Origin: Bacteroidota bacterium | GTDB lineage: Bacteria > Bacteroidota > Bacteroidia > Chitinophagales > Chitinophagaceae | Assembly: GCA_947457075.1 (NCBI GenBank) | Contig: CANGUG010000006.1 | Location: forward strand, 1 to 64,000 | Reading direction: 5' to 3' | Length of the DNA: 64,000 nt | In this document: in pieces, positions 17,512 to 26,665 of the stretch | How the letters are laid out: every line of letters starts with the position of its first letter | Position numbering within the stretch: the stretch's first letter is position 1 | Translations under genes and position numbers: made by a program | Notes under the pieces: model-generated | Seen by the model: the letters and a program-made list of their open reading frames with translations, nothing else | Told to the model about the DNA's origin: nothing | Databases searched by the model: none

Positions 17512-18904
17512 AAAATTTATTCCAACCTGTGTTTTTATTTTTATCTTTTTTGGAATACAATTTCAGTCAAAAGCGCAATACCTCATTTCGCATATCACTA
17601 TTGAGGGTAATGTAAAAACAAAGTCAAAAATTATTTTAAGAGAACTGCCTTATCAAGAAGGTAGCACCGTTACTGCCGATTCGCTTCCATTGCTCAATAC
17701 CATTGCAAAGCAACAACTTATTAATACCGCTTTGTTTTATGATGCGCAAGTGACTTCACAATTAATCGATAGCCAGCATGTGAAAGTGCAAATTAAAGTG
17801 AGCGAAAGATGGTACTTATTTCCTTTGCCCTATTTCAGGTGGGTGGATAGAAATTTTAATGAATGGTGGACTACTCAAAAACATAGTTTGGATCGAGTAA
17901 ACTATGGGATAAGTATCAGACAATCCAATGCAACTGGAAACAATGATAAACTTACGGTAGGATTTATAACAGGCTATACCCAACAATCGGTAGTGAAATA
18001 TCAATTTCCTTATTTGGATAAAAAAATGCGTTTTGGAATGGGATTGGGTTGGCAAAATTTTACCCAGAAGGAAATGAATACCTCCACTTTCAAGGATAAG
18101 CAAGTGTTTACGCGTACCCAAGCAATTATTCAAAAAGGGTATGGGGCTAACTTAAGTTTACTTTATCGTCCTAATTTGTATTCACGACATAGTTTTCAAT
18201 TGGGAGTTGGACAACTAAATATTAGTGACTCTGCAAAATTGGCCCAACCTTTTTATTTGCCCAACTTCGGAAATACATTGTCTTATTTTGATGCTAGTAT
18301 AGCTTTTACCAATGTAAATTTTGATTATATACCGTATCCTACAAAAGGGAATAGCAACGAATTTTATGTATATCATCGATTTTCGGGAAATAATCCTTTA
18401 ACAAGTTTTCAATTTAGAAAAATTCATGTTAATCGTTTTTATAACAATAAAGCTTTTTACTTATTAGAAAGCAATACTCAAGCTAAATTGTTGGCCAATA
18501 GTAATTACATGGACAGTAAGTTATTGGGTTATGGAAATATGCAAATGAATGGACTAGACTTTTACGTGATTGATGGCAATGCAGCGAGTATCTTTAAAGC
18601 CCAATTAAATTATTTATTAGGATCATTCACCAATCCAAAATATACAGGTATTGGTTTTGTAGATAAAATCAACAGCCGTCTTCCTGAACTGAGGTTTAAA
18701 TTTTGGTTAAAAGCATTTACCAATCTTGGATATGTGTATAGCGAACGCCCTTTAAATGCAAGTAAATTATCTAATACTTTGTTAAAAACTGCTGGCATTG
18801 GCATAGACATCATCAGCATTTACGATTTAGTGATAAAATTTGATTACAGCGTGAATCAGTTGGGGGACAAAGGGGTATATTTGCGGGGAGGAATAAATTT
18901 TTAA
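17504..18904 (+). CDS. POTRA-domain outer-membrane protein (BamA/TamA-like)
   Basis: A 466-residue protein with a signal peptide (VFIFIFFGIQFQSKAQ), a single N-terminal POTRA domain (ISHITIEGNVKTKSKIILREL through VKVQIKVSERW) and a C-terminal beta-barrel of alternating aromatic strands ending GGINF. It is about half the length of BamA and has only one POTRA, so it belongs to the short Omp85-like proteins common in this phylum. A role in outer-membrane protein or lipid handling is inferred only. It lies between the CBS protein and nadK, three genes upstream of the true bamA. Confidence 0.78.
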   Translation: MFKKFIPTCVFIFIFFGIQFQSKAQYLISHITIEGNVKTKSKIILRELPYQEGSTVTADSLPLLNTIAKQQLINTALFYDAQVTSQLIDSQHVKVQIKVSERWYLFPLPYFRWVDRNFNEWWTTQKHSLDRVNYGISIRQSNATGNNDKLTVGFITGYTQQSVVKYQFPYLDKKMRFGMGLGWQNFTQKEMNTSTFKDKQVFTRTQAIIQKGYGANLSLLYRPNLYSRHSFQLGVGQLNISDSAKLAQPFYLPNFGNTLSYFDASIAFTNVNFDYIPYPTKGNSNEFYVYHRFSGNNPLTSFQFRKIHVNRFYNNKAFYLLESNTQAKLLANSNYMDSKLLGYGNMQMNGLDFYVIDGNAASIFKAQLNYLLGSFTNPKYTGIGFVDKINSRLPELRFKFWLKAFTNLGYVYSERPLNASKLSNTLLKTAGIGIDIISIYDLVIKFDYSVNQLGDKGVYLRGGINF

Positions 18905-18913
18905 TTTTTTTTG

Positions 18914-19795
18914 ATGAAAGTTGCTATCTATAGTAGGGGAGTTGATTTAGATCAACAACAATCTTTAAATGCATTGTTGTTTGAATTAAATAGGTATGAT
19001 ATTACTATATATGTTTATGAGGATTTAATACATAAATTTTCTTTGACAAATCCTCCAGGAAAACCCTCCCTTATTCCGTTTAATTTTTTCTCCGATTTAC
19101 ACAATAGTATTGACTGTTTAATTAGCTTAGGGGGGGATGGTACTGTGCTTGATGCCATTACATTAGTCGGGGATACGAATATTCCCATTTTAGGAATTAA
19201 CTATGGCAGATTGGGTTTTTTAGCTTCCATTTCAAAGGACGATTTATCGATAATGGTTGATGCATTGGTCAATAGGACTTATGTAATTGAAAAAAGATCT
19301 TTACTTCACTTAGATTCCAATCTTCCCATTTTTGGAGGAACACCTTTTGCATTAAATGAGTTTGCTATTCACAAAAGGGACACATCGCCAATGATAAAAA
19401 TTCATACTTATTTAAATGGCGAGTTTTTAAACTCCTATTGGGCAGATGGATTAATTGTGGCTACTCCAACGGGTTCAACTGGGTACAATATGAGTTGTAA
19501 TGGACCTATTTTATTCCCTGATTCAGCCAGTTTTGTGATTACGCCAGTAGCACCACATAATTTGAATGTACGTTCTGTGATTGTACCAGATACTTCCGTG
19601 ATATCCTTTGAAATAGAGGGTAGAACAGAAGCCTTGATTTGTGCACTTGATGCAAGAAAGGAAATAGTACCTAAAAACATTGAATTAGCGGTGAAAAAAG
19701 AAAATTTTGCTGTTCATTTTATACGACTCAACGAAAATAGTTATCTTACAACCCTAAGAACAAAACTTACTTGGGGGCTGGATAAAAGAAATTAA
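18914..19795 (+). CDS. nadK: NAD kinase
   Basis: NadK phosphorylates NAD to NADP using ATP or polyphosphate. The 293-residue product shows the GGDGT motif (SLGGDGTVLDA), the GRLGFLAS segment, the NE pair in FALNEFAIH and the conserved DGLIVATPTGSTGYNMS. The ATG at 18914 replaces the in-frame TTG at 18911. It starts 9 bases after the POTRA protein and ends 3 bases before the DUF6089 gene, within the nadK-DUF6089-uppS-bamA-skp-skp order seen across Bacteroidota. Confidence 0.95.
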   Translation: MKVAIYSRGVDLDQQQSLNALLFELNRYDITIYVYEDLIHKFSLTNPPGKPSLIPFNFFSDLHNSIDCLISLGGDGTVLDAITLVGDTNIPILGINYGRLGFLASISKDDLSIMVDALVNRTYVIEKRSLLHLDSNLPIFGGTPFALNEFAIHKRDTSPMIKIHTYLNGEFLNSYWADGLIVATPTGSTGYNMSCNGPILFPDSASFVITPVAPHNLNVRSVIVPDTSVISFEIEGRTEALICALDARKEIVPKNIELAVKKENFAVHFIRLNENSYLTTLRTKLTWGLDKRN

Positions 19796-19798
19796 TGC

Positions 19799-20605
19799 AT
19801 GCGGAAAATTCAAGTCATATTTATATTATCGAGTTTGTTATTCGCAAATCAATTGACTGCGCAATATGTTTCCTTAGTTGAAAATAAAGGAGAGATAGGG
19901 GTAAGTGCTGGGCAAAGCTTTTATAGAGGAGATATTGCTTCAAATGTAATGTTTGCAAAACCAAGCTTTGGGGCTTATTATAAAAAGCAATTAAATGATT
20001 ATGTTGGATTAAGGTTAAATTACGAATATATCTCCCTTGGGGCCAATGACTTGCAGTCGCCTAATTTTTATGAATTCAAAAGAGGGCTAAACTTTACTAG
20101 GGTTTCTCATGATGCAAGTATTATGGGGGAATTTTATTTTTTAAGATTTATCAGTGGCAATAAACGTTACCGATGCACTCCCTATTTAGGATTTGGTGTA
20201 GGCGCTTGGAAATCAATTAGTGGTTCCACGAATTTGGATACGCCAAGTACCCAAAGAACCATTTTGTTCCCCATTAATTTAGGTTTCAAATACAATGTAT
20301 TTGGACATTGGAATGTATTTGGTGAAGTCACTTATCGATTTACCAATTCTGACAAGATTGACTATTTTGCTGATCAAGATTTTCATGTTCCTGGTGGGAC
20401 TCAATTAAAATTACAAGGAAGTAACTCAGGAGCGGATCAATATGTAAGTTCTAAACTGGGTATTTCATATAATTTATTTACTGTTTATGGGTTGGAAGAG
20501 AAAAAAGATACTAGAGGTAGAAAGTGGCTTTTCTTTAGAAAAAATGACCATTCGCCTGAAAAATCCAACAAAAAGGGTCTTTTCGGCTTTCTAAAACGCA
20601 AATAA
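19799..20605 (+). CDS. DUF6089-type outer-membrane beta-barrel protein
   Basis: A 268-residue protein with a signal peptide (VIFILSSLLFANQLTAQ) followed by a small barrel of amphipathic strands (GEIGVSAGQSFYRGDI, FGAYYKKQLNDYVGLRLNYEY, TPYLGFGVGAWKS, NVFGEVTYRFTNSD). The tail is basic (about 40 residues, rich in Lys, Arg and Phe). DUF6089 proteins regularly sit between nadK and uppS in Bacteroidota. The basic tail after the barrel could face the periplasm. Function unknown, envelope assembly suspected from context. Confidence 0.82.
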   Translation: MRKIQVIFILSSLLFANQLTAQYVSLVENKGEIGVSAGQSFYRGDIASNVMFAKPSFGAYYKKQLNDYVGLRLNYEYISLGANDLQSPNFYEFKRGLNFTRVSHDASIMGEFYFLRFISGNKRYRCTPYLGFGVGAWKSISGSTNLDTPSTQRTILFPINLGFKYNVFGHWNVFGEVTYRFTNSDKIDYFADQDFHVPGGTQLKLQGSNSGADQYVSSKLGISYNLFTVYGLEEKKDTRGRKWLFFRKNDHSPEKSNKKGLFGFLKRK

Positions 20606-20631
20606 GCAGGGTATTTTCTTATTTTTACATT

Positions 20632-21369
20632 ATGGAAAAATTGGATATGGAGCGTCTTCCAAAGCATGTTGCCATCATTATGGATGGAAATGGAAGATGG
20701 GCAAAGGAGCAGGGCCAAGATAGGTTATTTGGTCATTATCAAGGGGTTGTAAGCGTACGAAAAGTAGTGGAAGCTGCTACTGAATTAGGAATACCCTACC
20801 TTACTTTATATGCATTTAGCACTGAAAATTGGGATAGGCCCGAACAGGAAGTCACTGGGTTAATGACCCTATTTGTGGATACCCTGTCCAAGGAAGTCCC
20901 AGATTTGCATAAAAACAATATCAAATTACACTTTATTGGAAATATTGATATGTTGCCCAAGGATGCCAAAATTGCCTTAGCTGAAGCTGCTGCGCTTACC
21001 GCTCAAAATACAGGCTTGACCCTTATTATTGCTTTGAGTTATAGTAGTAGATGGGAGTTGGTGGAAGCCACTAAAATCATTGCCCAAAAAGTACAAAATG
21101 GCCAATTGGCAATAGAGGATATAAATGACGCTACTATCTCTGAAAACCTTTCTACCAGTGATTTTCCAGACCCTGCATTAATGATTCGGACAAGTGGAGA
21201 ATGCCGCATAAGTAATTTTTTATTATACCAACTGGCCTATGCCGAACTATACTTTACAGACACTCGTTGGCCGGAGTTTCGCAAAGACGACCTTGTGAAG
21301 GCCTTACTCGATTTTCAGTCTAGAGAGCGTAGATTCGGAAAAACAAGCGAACAGGTACAATTAGATTAA
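20632..21369 (+). CDS. uppS: Isoprenyl transferase (undecaprenyl diphosphate synthase)
   Basis: UppS condenses isopentenyl diphosphate units in cis to make undecaprenyl diphosphate, the lipid carrier for peptidoglycan and O-antigen. The 245-residue protein has the signature MDGNGRWA (about residues 17-24, Asp catalytic), YAFSTENWDRP, and the C-terminal DPALMIRTSGECRISNFLLYQ and YFTDTRWPEF. Length is standard. It lies in the envelope operon upstream of bamA. Confidence 0.95.
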   Translation: MEKLDMERLPKHVAIIMDGNGRWAKEQGQDRLFGHYQGVVSVRKVVEAATELGIPYLTLYAFSTENWDRPEQEVTGLMTLFVDTLSKEVPDLHKNNIKLHFIGNIDMLPKDAKIALAEAAALTAQNTGLTLIIALSYSSRWELVEATKIIAQKVQNGQLAIEDINDATISENLSTSDFPDPALMIRTSGECRISNFLLYQLAYAELYFTDTRWPEFRKDDLVKALLDFQSRERRFGKTSEQVQLD

Positions 21370-21452
21370 AAAATATTTTAATGTATTTTATTTTGTTTTT
21401 TAACAAAGACTTTGAAATATTACGAGTAATTTGCGACACTTTTAAAACCTAA

Positions 21453-24209
21453 ATGTTCAGCCCCAAGCAGATGCAGAAATTTCTTCAATTTATTATAGGT
21501 ATCCTATTCATTTTTCCTTTGACAAATACCGGTTTTGGTCAGGTTTTGCCTGCGCAGGATTCAGTTGCACAAATTAATGTGAAATTGATGGGTATATTCA
21601 ACCAAAAAACGCCTCAAAAATACAAGATCAGAAAAATTAAGGTGGTGGGCAACCAAAACTTTGATGAGGGTTTGTTGCTTTCCTTATCTACCTTAAATAA
21701 TGGCGACGAAGTCACTATCCCTGGGGGAGATAATTTTGCAAAGACGATTCATAAATTGATGGATCAAAATTACTTCAGCGATGTAAGTGTTTACTTAACC
21801 GATGTACAAGACAATCAAATTGATGTAGAAATTGATGTGGTTGAACGCCCCCGTTTGTCAAAATTCAGTTTTATAGGTACCCGTAAATCAGACAATGACG
21901 AGTTGTCGGGTAAAACTGGTTTGTTGCCTAATAGGGTTGTTACGGAGAATATGAGAATTACTGCAGTAGAAGGCATCAAGAAATTTTATGCAGAAAAGGG
22001 TTTTCAGGATGTGAAAGTAACCATTAGAGAAAAGAAAGATCCAAACAGAAAAAATAGTTTACTACTTGAATTTGTAGTTGATAAAGGTCCGAAAGTAAGA
22101 ATCAATAATATCAATTTTGGGGGTAATGCAATAGAGGAAGGAAAACTTAAAAAAAGTTTAAAAGAAATTCATGAAAAGTCAAGGCTTACCTTATTTCCCA
22201 TTAATGACAAGCCGATGATTGTTAAAACTACCCCTTACACTTTTGATGAGTATTTGAAGGAGAAGGGTTTTTTAACGTTCACCAAAACAAAAAAAGTACT
22301 TAACCCTTATGCTAGAATATCTTTTTCATCCTCAAAATTCGATCCTAACAAATTTGAGGAGAGTAAAGAAAATTTACTTAATTACTATAACTCTTTAGGT
22401 TATAGAGATGCGGTAATTGAAAAGGATACGGTATATCATAACAAAGCAGGGAATTTAAATATTGATATGCAGCTTAAAGAGGGGCGCAAGTATTTTTTTG
22501 GAAATATTACATGGAGGGGAAATACAAGATATCCTGATTCCCTTTTAACAGCTATCTTAAATATCAAAAAAGGATCTATCTATAACCGTGAAGTGTTGTA
22601 CAATAAATTAGGAAAAACACAAACTGCAGAAGGGGGAGATATTAGTGGATTGTATCAGGACGATGGTTATTTATTTTTTGCAGTAGATCCCATTGAAACG
22701 GCTGTTTATAATGATACCATTGACTATGAAATACGTGTAAGAGAAGGTCCACAAGCGACTATCAAAACCATTCGTATAGCAGGTAATGAAAAAACAAAGG
22801 ACTTTGTAATACGTCGTGAAATTAGAACGGTACCTGGCGATAAATTTAGTCGTTCATTGCTGATACGTTCCCAACGTGAAATTGCACAATTGAATTTCTT
22901 TGACCAAGAGAAAATTAAAATTGATCCCATACCTAATCCAGAGGATGGAACAGTGGATATTAATTATGGTGTGGAAGAAAAATCAAGTGATCAATTGGAA
23001 TTAAGTGCTGGTTGGGGTGGATTTATTGGATTAACTGGAACCTTGGGGGTAACCTTTAATAATTTCTCTTCTAAAAATTTATTTAAGAAGTCGGCTTGGG
23101 ATCCATTGCCTATGGGAGATGGTCAAAAATTAAGTATTCGTGTTCAAAGTAACGGTAAAGCCTTTAGGTCCATTAATACCTCCTTTACTGAACCTTGGTT
23201 TGGTGGCGTAAAAAGAAACTCACTTTCAATAAGTATTTTCAATACTAAATTCGGACAAACCATTGATGCCACAACAGGCATGTTTGACGTTAATGCTGCC
23301 GACAATCAATATATTTCAACGACCGGTGCTACGATAACTTTTAATCGTCAGCTTACTTGGCCTGATGACTATTTCTCTTTTAGTTCGGGATTAAACTTTA
23401 CGCGTTATTCTTTGAAAAACTATCCAATTGATCCGTTTAACTTACCTAATTTTAGAAATGGGGATGTGAATAACGTAAATGTTAGATTGTCATTACAAAG
23501 AACTTCCATTGACCAACCTTTGTTCCCGAGAACAGGTTCTAATTTTTTATTGAGTGCGCAATTAACTCCACCTTATTCATTAATTAATCCATCTGTTAAT
23601 TCTGGTGAAAATCAATTTGAATTATTAGAATATTATAAATGGAGATTTAATGGAGAATGGTTTATACCACTTGGTAAACCAGCAGGAGAGGAGCGCAATA
23701 AGCAATTTGTATTACGTTTTGCGGCCAAATATGGATTTGTGGGAAGGTATAATGCTAATTTAAGCATTTCTCCATTCGAGCGTTTTCAGGTAGGAGATGC
23801 GGGCTTAAGTAATCAGTTTGCATTGCTTGGTTATGACATTATCGCACATAGAGGATTCCCAGTGTATCAAAATTCTAATCCTAAAATAAATCCTGATCAA
23901 CAAAATGCGACACAGCACTTTACCATATTCAATAAATATGCTGTGGAAGTGAGGTATCCACTAAGTTTAGCAGCTAGTAGTACTATCTACGCACTTGGAT
24001 TTTTTGAAGCTGCCAATGGATGGTATAGCATGAAGGATTATAATCCATTTGAATTACGTAGGTCTGTTGGTTTGGGAATGCGCTTCTTTTTACCGATGTT
24101 TGGATTGTTAGGATTTGACTATGGTATTGGTATTGATAGAATTAACAGTACCAATTCATTAAAAGATGCCGGACGCTTTACCTTTATGCTTGGATTTGAA
24201 CCAGAATAG
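21453..24209 (+). CDS. bamA: Outer membrane assembly factor BamA
   Basis: BamA is the central Omp85 subunit that folds barrel proteins into the outer membrane. The 918-residue product has a signal peptide (LQFIIGILFIFPLTNTGFGQ), a series of POTRA domains over roughly residues 50-500 (KIRKIKVVGNQNFDEGLLL, RLSKFSFIGTRKSDNDEL, TIKTIRIAGNEKTKDFVI) and a C-terminal 16-strand barrel closing with FTFMLGFEPE. Length exceeds that of E. coli BamA (~810), as usual in Bacteroidota. It is followed by two Skp-like genes 25 bases downstream. Confidence 0.95.
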   Translation: MFSPKQMQKFLQFIIGILFIFPLTNTGFGQVLPAQDSVAQINVKLMGIFNQKTPQKYKIRKIKVVGNQNFDEGLLLSLSTLNNGDEVTIPGGDNFAKTIHKLMDQNYFSDVSVYLTDVQDNQIDVEIDVVERPRLSKFSFIGTRKSDNDELSGKTGLLPNRVVTENMRITAVEGIKKFYAEKGFQDVKVTIREKKDPNRKNSLLLEFVVDKGPKVRINNINFGGNAIEEGKLKKSLKEIHEKSRLTLFPINDKPMIVKTTPYTFDEYLKEKGFLTFTKTKKVLNPYARISFSSSKFDPNKFEESKENLLNYYNSLGYRDAVIEKDTVYHNKAGNLNIDMQLKEGRKYFFGNITWRGNTRYPDSLLTAILNIKKGSIYNREVLYNKLGKTQTAEGGDISGLYQDDGYLFFAVDPIETAVYNDTIDYEIRVREGPQATIKTIRIAGNEKTKDFVIRREIRTVPGDKFSRSLLIRSQREIAQLNFFDQEKIKIDPIPNPEDGTVDINYGVEEKSSDQLELSAGWGGFIGLTGTLGVTFNNFSSKNLFKKSAWDPLPMGDGQKLSIRVQSNGKAFRSINTSFTEPWFGGVKRNSLSISIFNTKFGQTIDATTGMFDVNAADNQYISTTGATITFNRQLTWPDDYFSFSSGLNFTRYSLKNYPIDPFNLPNFRNGDVNNVNVRLSLQRTSIDQPLFPRTGSNFLLSAQLTPPYSLINPSVNSGENQFELLEYYKWRFNGEWFIPLGKPAGEERNKQFVLRFAAKYGFVGRYNANLSISPFERFQVGDAGLSNQFALLGYDIIAHRGFPVYQNSNPKINPDQQNATQHFTIFNKYAVEVRYPLSLAASSTIYALGFFEAANGWYSMKDYNPFELRRSVGLGMRFFLPMFGLLGFDYGIGIDRINSTNSLKDAGRFTFMLGFEPE

Positions 24210-24234
24210 TTAATCGTATAAAAATCATTTAATT

Positions 24235-24759
24235 ATGCAATTCAATAAACTTTTCGCAGTAGTAACATTTAGTCTATTTTTTGTATTTGCGGCAGAGGCC
24301 CAAACAAAATATGCGGTGATTAATACTAAGTATATTTTGGACAAAATACCAGAATATAAAGAGGCGGACAAAAAATTAAAAGCCCTTGGAGACCAATGGC
24401 AATCCGAGATTGATGCCAAGCAAATTGCTTTGGATAAAATGTATAAAAACTATGAGGCTGAGCAATTTATGCTCTCTGAAGAGCTAAAAAAGAAGCGTGA
24501 AGACGAGCTTTTTGTAAGGGAAAAAGAATTGAGGGACCTGCAAAAAAAGCGCTTTGGGTATGAGGGGGATTTGTTCAAAGAGCGCCAAAAGCTGGTAAAG
24601 CCCATTCAAGATAAAGTATATAATGCAGTTCAAAAATTGGCTGCTTCTTATGCTTATGACTTCATTTTGGATAAAAGTGAAGGAATAACCATTATATTTG
24701 CTGACCCAAAATTGGATAAAAGCGATGAAGTTTTAAGACAATTGGGGATCAATAATTAA
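24235..24759 (+). CDS. OmpH/Skp family periplasmic chaperone
   Basis: A 174-residue Skp-like chaperone that holds unfolded outer-membrane proteins in the periplasm. It has a signal peptide (TFSLFFVFAAEAQ), a short beta strand (YAVINTKYILDKIPEY) and a long coiled-coil rich in Lys and Glu (residues ~45-125), then the returning strand (YAYDFILDKSEGITIIFADP). Position directly after bamA matches the conserved order. The next gene is a diverged second copy. Confidence 0.9.
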   Translation: MQFNKLFAVVTFSLFFVFAAEAQTKYAVINTKYILDKIPEYKEADKKLKALGDQWQSEIDAKQIALDKMYKNYEAEQFMLSEELKKKREDELFVREKELRDLQKKRFGYEGDLFKERQKLVKPIQDKVYNAVQKLAASYAYDFILDKSEGITIIFADPKLDKSDEVLRQLGINN

Positions 24760-24785
24760 TAAAATAAACATAAAAAATAGAACAA

Positions 24786-25394
24786 ATGAAAAAAGGTTTT
24801 TTATTCGCAGCCATTTTGTTATTGGCAGTTTCTTTCACAAATAGTGCTTCTGCACAAACTCCAGTGAAAATTGGTTATTTCGATGAGCAATTCATGATTA
24901 GCTTACACCCTAATTTACAAGGGTTAGATTCTGCATTGCAATCTTATGGTAAGGACTCCTTACAAGCTGAATATGCATATACTTTTAAAGCATACCAAAG
25001 AGCAGATAGTAACTTTAAAAAAGACTCTATAGAATATGCTTCCAAAAAAGCAACTGCTGCTTTGGAAATGGCGACTACTGAGTTAAATAAATTAAAGTAT
25101 AAATTAATTAACTGGCAACAGTATCAACAAGAGGCAATGCAACAAAAGCAAGAGCAATTGTTGTTCCCATTCAAGAAGAAAGTATATGAGACTTTGAATG
25201 AAATCACTGCTGAAAACAAATACACATGGGTATTAAATGCTTCTGCTTTGTCTCCTTATTACCAACCTTCTATTGGCGATAACTTAGCGATTAGAGTGGC
25301 TTTAAAAATGAAGCTAGCTTTACCTAAAGAGTACGAAGAAGCTTTCAGAGCTGCAACAGGTGCTGCTCCAGCAAAAGCTGCTCCTAAAAAATAA
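24786..25394 (+). CDS. OmpH/Skp family protein, second copy
   Basis: A 202-residue paralogue of the preceding Skp. The signal peptide (LFAAILLLAVSFTNSASAQ) leads into KIGYFDEQFMISLHPNLQ and a helical arm region, then KYTWVLNASALSPYYQPSIG. The sequence identity with copy one is low, and the tail is an Ala/Lys/Pro stretch (APAKAAPKK). Tandem skp genes are usual in this phylum; the second often lacks a strict coiled-coil register. It is followed by a strong hairpin, so the operon probably ends here. Confidence 0.85.
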   Translation: MKKGFLFAAILLLAVSFTNSASAQTPVKIGYFDEQFMISLHPNLQGLDSALQSYGKDSLQAEYAYTFKAYQRADSNFKKDSIEYASKKATAALEMATTELNKLKYKLINWQQYQQEAMQQKQEQLLFPFKKKVYETLNEITAENKYTWVLNASALSPYYQPSIGDNLAIRVALKMKLALPKEYEEAFRAATGAAPAKAAPKK

Positions 25395-25420
25395 CTAGTA
25401 TTTTAGAAATATATTTATAA

Positions 25421-25449
25421 AGAACCTCGTTGTTATGCAACGAGGTTCT
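25421..25449 (+). terminator. Hairpin terminator after the second skp
   Basis: A perfect 12-base-pair stem (AGAACCTCGTTG / CAACGAGGTTCT, loop TTATG) lies 26 bases after the skp stop and is followed by TAGTTTT. It is likely the end of the uppS-bamA-skp transcript. It also stands just upstream of murI, so it could instead act as attenuation. Confidence 0.7.
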
Positions 25450-25475
25450 TAGTTTTACAGTAATATTTTTTGATC

Positions 25476-26297
25476 ATGTCAGCACCTATTGGCGTTTTTG
25501 ATAGTGGATACGGAGGGTTAACCATTTTGAAGGAATTGAAAAAACAATTGCCTCAATATGATTATATCTATTTAGGAGACAATGCCCGTGCGCCTTATGG
25601 TACTAGGTCCTTTGAAACTGTGTATGAATATACCCTTGAAGCAGTCAATTGGTTTTTTGATCAGGGTTGTTCCTTGGTTATTTTGGCTTGTAATACTGCT
25701 TCGGCCAAAGCATTGCGAAATATCCAGCAATTAGATTTACCAAATATTGGACCAGACAAACGTGTTTTAGGGGTTATCCGACCTTCTTCGGAGGTACTGG
25801 GCAATTTCACCCAAACAGGTCATGTAGGCATTATGGCTACTGCTGGAACAGTTCAAAGTGATAGTTATTTGTTGGAATTGGCTAAATTTTTCCCTGCGGT
25901 TAAAGTGCATCAACAAGCATGTCCAATGTGGGTGCCCCTCATTGAAAATGGTGAATATGACAAACCAGGTGCGGACTACTTTATCCAATCCTATTTAGAC
26001 CAATTATTTAGCCAATCTGCCGATATTGATGCCATATTGCTCGCATGTACGCATTACCCCTTATTAGCAGCTAAAATACAGTCCTATTTGCCCCATGGAG
26101 TCAAATTAATCTCACAGGGGGCTATTGTTGCAGAAAGTTTAGCACAATACCTTGAAAATCACCCTGAAATAGTTGCCAAATGCAGTCAACAGGGACAGCT
26201 CCAATTTTATACCACTGACAATGCCCAGACCTTTGAAAAGCAGGCCAGCGCTTTTTTTGGCCAAAAAATTGAAGCAAAACACACAGATTTAGCCTAA
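25476..26297 (+). CDS. murI: Glutamate racemase
   Basis: MurI makes D-glutamate for peptidoglycan by cofactor-free racemisation. The 273-residue protein shows DSGYGGLTIL, YLGDNARAPYGTRS, the first catalytic Cys in ACNTAS and the second in ACTHYPLL, each in its normal context. The ATG at 25476 replaces a TTG at 25470. The gene is downstream of the hairpin that ends the skp unit. Confidence 0.95.
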   Translation: MSAPIGVFDSGYGGLTILKELKKQLPQYDYIYLGDNARAPYGTRSFETVYEYTLEAVNWFFDQGCSLVILACNTASAKALRNIQQLDLPNIGPDKRVLGVIRPSSEVLGNFTQTGHVGIMATAGTVQSDSYLLELAKFFPAVKVHQQACPMWVPLIENGEYDKPGADYFIQSYLDQLFSQSADIDAILLACTHYPLLAAKIQSYLPHGVKLISQGAIVAESLAQYLENHPEIVAKCSQQGQLQFYTTDNAQTFEKQASAFFGQKIEAKHTDLA

Positions 26298-26314
26298 GAT
26301 TTCAAAAAATACCC

Positions 26315-26322
26315 TATTTTTG
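26315..26322 (+). promoter_or_regulatory. Candidate -7 promoter element of rpmH
   Basis: TATTTTTG matches TAnnTTTG. A start site about 7 bases on would give a leader of ~75 bases before the rpmH ATG, containing a 16-codon upstream frame (26345-26395). No clear -33 TTTG is seen. Confidence 0.4.
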
Positions 26323-26344
26323 CCGTCCTTTCACAGGTAGTGGT

Positions 26345-26395
26345 ATGGTGACTGCTATTGAACGTGGAAACAATATTAGCGAACTAAGTAAGTAA
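26345..26395 (+). other. Possible upstream ORF in the rpmH leader
   Basis: ATG to TAA encodes [16 protein letters not shown], 16 residues, and ends 8 bases before the rpmH ATG. The frame is short enough to arise by chance. Its position between a promoter-like element and a ribosomal protein gene makes a leader peptide conceivable. No regulatory hairpin is obvious in the leader. Confidence 0.25.
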
Positions 26396-26403
26396 AAAAA
26401 AAG

Positions 26404-26559
26404 ATGAAAAGAACCTTCCAACCTCATAAACGTCGTCGTAAATCAGTACATGGTTTCCGTAAGCGTATGCAATCAGCTAATGGTCGTAAAGTATTAGCAA
26501 GCCGCCGTAAGAAAGGACGCAAAAAACTAACTGTATCTAGCGAAAAAGGATTAAAATAA
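26404..26559 (+). CDS. rpmH: 50S ribosomal protein L34
   Basis: A 51-residue, very basic protein beginning [19 protein letters not shown], with the family's [20 protein letters not shown] core; the universal L34 signature is complete. It is a structural part of the large ribosomal subunit. The gene precedes rnpA as in most bacteria, but dnaA is not adjacent, so no chromosomal origin is indicated. Confidence 0.97.
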   Translation: MKRTFQPHKRRRKSVHGFRKRMQSANGRKVLASRRKKGRKKLTVSSEKGLK

Positions 26560-26592
26560 TTTAACCTTAATCGAAAGAAACTTATAATTTTA

Positions 26593-26624
26593 AAGTCCTC
26601 TTCCTTTTGGAAGGGGACTTTTTT
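26593..26624 (+). terminator. Rho-independent terminator after rpmH
   Basis: A 12-pair stem with one G-T wobble (AAGTCCTCTTCC / GGAAGGGGACTT), loop TTTT, is followed by a run of four T. It lies 33 bases after the L34 stop and 41 bases before rnpA, so it would attenuate or separate rnpA expression. Confidence 0.75.
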
Positions 26625-26665
26625 AATGTGCTTTAACATTCACCAGATCCCTTTAACTCAATACT

